DNA from: Agaribacillus sp965228415
GTDB taxonomy: Bacteria > Bacteroidota > Bacteroidia > Cytophagales > Cyclobacteriaceae
Length of the DNA: 64,000 nucleotides
NCBI GenBank assembly: GCA_965228415.1
Contig: OZ245814.1
Location: 7,874,001 to 7,938,000, forward strand
Direction of reading: 5' to 3'
Notes under the pieces: model-generated
What the model was told of the DNA's origin: nothing
Databases searched by the model: none
What the model saw: only the letters and a program-made list of their open reading frames with translations
Translations under genes and position numbers: made by a program
In this document: positions 63,601 through 64,000 of the stretch, piece after piece
Position numbering within the stretch: the first letter of the stretch is position 1
How the letters are laid out: every line of letters begins with the position of its first letter

Positions 63601-64000
63601 AGGCCAGCGGAACCCCGACACAGGGCTGAGAGAAGGAACACCGGATGAAAGAATAGACAACTGGGATCGGACACAGCTTACCAACGTGCAAAAAGGCACC
63701 TATAAGGTGGGAGGAACCTTTGGCGTAAGCTACAAGGGCATTAGTTTGACTTCGGTTATCGATGGTACCCTCAACAGGCAAGTACTCGGCAATATAGGGC
63801 CGATATTTGCAGGCGGGGTAGGAAATACCTACAGGGCGGTAATGGAAGAGGCTTTCGATCCGGATAATCCCGATGACGGTGCTTTGTTTCCGATACCTTT
63901 TGCCGGAAACTGGACTTACAATGCTTTACCGATTCTTACATCAAGCTTCATCCGGGTCAGAAACATCAACCTCAGTTATGATTTTAAAGAAGGAATAATC
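60671..64000 (+). CDS. SusC/RagA-family TonB-dependent receptor with STN domain, module 2 (3' end outside window)
   Basis: The frame runs from ATG 60671 to the last base (1110 codons) with no stop, so the gene continues to the right. A signal segment (KYALVGIFLQCLFYSLIFA) precedes an STN domain (about 45-120), a CarboxypepD_reg-like domain (about 138-225; GKVTDENSAPFPGVNVVEKG), a plug (about 230-350; EEIVVVGYGTQEKAKLTGSV, LKDASATAIYGIRAAEGVIL) and barrel strands. It keeps the classic GYGTQ TonB-box-like segment, which the module 1 receptor has in altered form (VVVTAMGVTRDRK). A SusD gene is expected just beyond the window. Confidence 0.92.
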   Translation, partial: MSAKLLKKILTMSKYALVGIFLQCLFYSLIFAGPGKAQMTSLEDIQVSIELDGESIENAFQKIEEMTVFEFSYKRNLLDHHQKLNLKKSSMSLADLLRTIARQSALQFKRIDETIHVRKNDKASRHEINPLLTEEVSASVTISGKVTDENSAPFPGVNVVEKGTTNGTVTDTDGNYKLEVGNTDAVLVFSSIGYISEEVAVGNKTIIDLSLTPDITALEEIVVVGYGTQEKAKLTGSVASVKSDLLIDRPIISVQQGLSGVDPGTNVIVNPAGGRPGSQPTISIRGEYANPSRPEFTAPLVLVDGFEANMSDVDPNQIEEITILKDASATAIYGIRAAEGVILITTKGGKRNTPLQFNYRFQGSVQGFTDIPETLNTVEYMEFKNKAAVNEEVYRLNWNDPEYEPTTLFPIFSEDVINRARNGEFYDTNWQEILYGESAPQLSHSLDAFGGTENTNYMISLGYLDQEGVNLANDNFERYNLRVKVDTDVNDWLTLGTNTAFTYSEQNRVNSTTTQGAVRPSPVFPVTDEVLGGTGLHVLSEGGAYGNPVMSAVNGSNDRTRRDVLEMQLYGKVNIVKGLTFDQKVNFRVVNTNISQWDNNIDRAIYTFDGQTGEFNLETTESADPDQRSLLNGQTRATHFTSQSILNYEYSLQDVHNFKALLGWQAEELQSEYFEAFRQGFATDALPRLVVGEQGDALTNSSAASNSSYLSLFGRVNYDFKGKYLVEFNFRHDGSSEFADGNRFGFFPAVSVGWNLAAEPFIDDLGFIDLLKIRGSWGETGTDNLPNTPSLPYFTRVSTTPGYAWPVGGLESGFFINNISNPNLIWETVQKIDIGIDLEFWQGKLGLVADYYQNKRTDQLVALRAPRETGFGTAPANLYSSQNTGWELTLTHRNKIGEVAYNIRLNAANTRNEWLERPGDIAWDLNEVGWPLRAPFGYTMDGWISDFDELMAYRDATSFGNGTQNRRWIGAPKLVDIGQRNPDTGLREGTPDERIDNWDRTQLTNVQKGTYKVGGTFGVSYKGISLTSVIDGTLNRQVLGNIGPIFAGGVGNTYRAVMEEAFDPDNPDDGALFPIPFAGNWTYNALPILTSSFIRVRNINLSYDFKEGII

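Noticed and set aside
1..64000. tRNA, rRNA, CRISPR arrays, transposons or prophage genes
   Set aside because: Intergenic regions were read on both strands; no cloverleaf, spacer array, transposase or phage gene was recognised.

Overview
The window reads as chromosome of a Bacteroidota bacterium, most likely a marine or soil member of the Cytophagia/Saprospiria side of the phylum. The signs are a type IX secretion (T9SS) type B sorting domain with a PorP/SprF partner, SusC/SusD pairs under ECF sigma and FecR regulators, a one-protein hybrid two-component system, FtsX-type permeases with an N-terminal prefix domain, and few recognisable Shine-Dalgarno sequences. I saw no rRNA, tRNA, transposase, phage gene or CRISPR array. 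The placement is inference from gene content.

Layout. (1) 1-7.2 kb: the 3' part of a giant secreted adhesin (nine near-identical 279-bp Ig-like repeats, an acidic calcium-binding tract, a T9SS sorting domain), then a PorP/SprF-like outer-membrane protein and a PorE-like TPR/propeller/OmpA protein. (2) 7.2-10.6 kb: a stand-alone receiver and, convergent to it, a cytoplasmic hybrid histidine kinase with a LytTR regulator. (3) 10.9-24.1 kb: an O6-alkylguanine methyltransferase, then a carbohydrate island around a FadR-type GntR regulator. Leftward are a c-type cytochrome/DUF1549/DUF1553 lipoprotein with an inserted LamG domain, a DUF1501 protein, an NHL propeller and an SGNH hydrolase. Rightward are a sialate-lyase-like aldolase, a NanM-like mutarotase fused to a sodium:solute symporter, and a sialidase. 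Two related palindromes lie in the divergent promoter region. (4) 24.2-32.6 kb: a PadR repressor followed by three paralogous FtsX-type permeases with no ATPase gene.

(5) 32.9-38.6 kb: a TPR hybrid two-component regulator and a convergent lipoprotein of tandem beta-rich repeats, separated by a perfect hairpin. (6) 38.8-49.2 kb: a sugar-acid operon (zinc dehydrogenase, PfkB kinase, SDR, FucP symporter, RhaM-type mutarotase) carrying a repeated leader element, then a LacI regulator, a DUF6807 lipoprotein, a Gfo/Idh/MocA oxidoreductase and a nucleoside phosphorylase. A 9-base CG-centred motif precedes both operons that flank the LacI gene. (7) 49.4-64 kb: two successive ECF sigma / FecR / SusC modules (the first with SusD, the second cut by the window end). 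Between them are a gene for a TonB plug domain without a barrel and a small barrel protein.

How it fits together. The island at 18-24 kb can release sialic acid (sialidase), convert its anomer outside the membrane and import it (mutarotase-symporter), and cleave it (lyase). The 39-44 kb operon can import a 6-deoxyhexose-like sugar, oxidise it and phosphorylate a keto-deoxy acid, but no dehydratase or aldolase is present here. The SusC/FecR modules probably import other glycans. The least explained items are the repeated leader of the sugar operon, the matching micro-ORF-plus-hairpin leaders before both susC genes, the plug-only protein and the 842-residue repeat lipoprotein.
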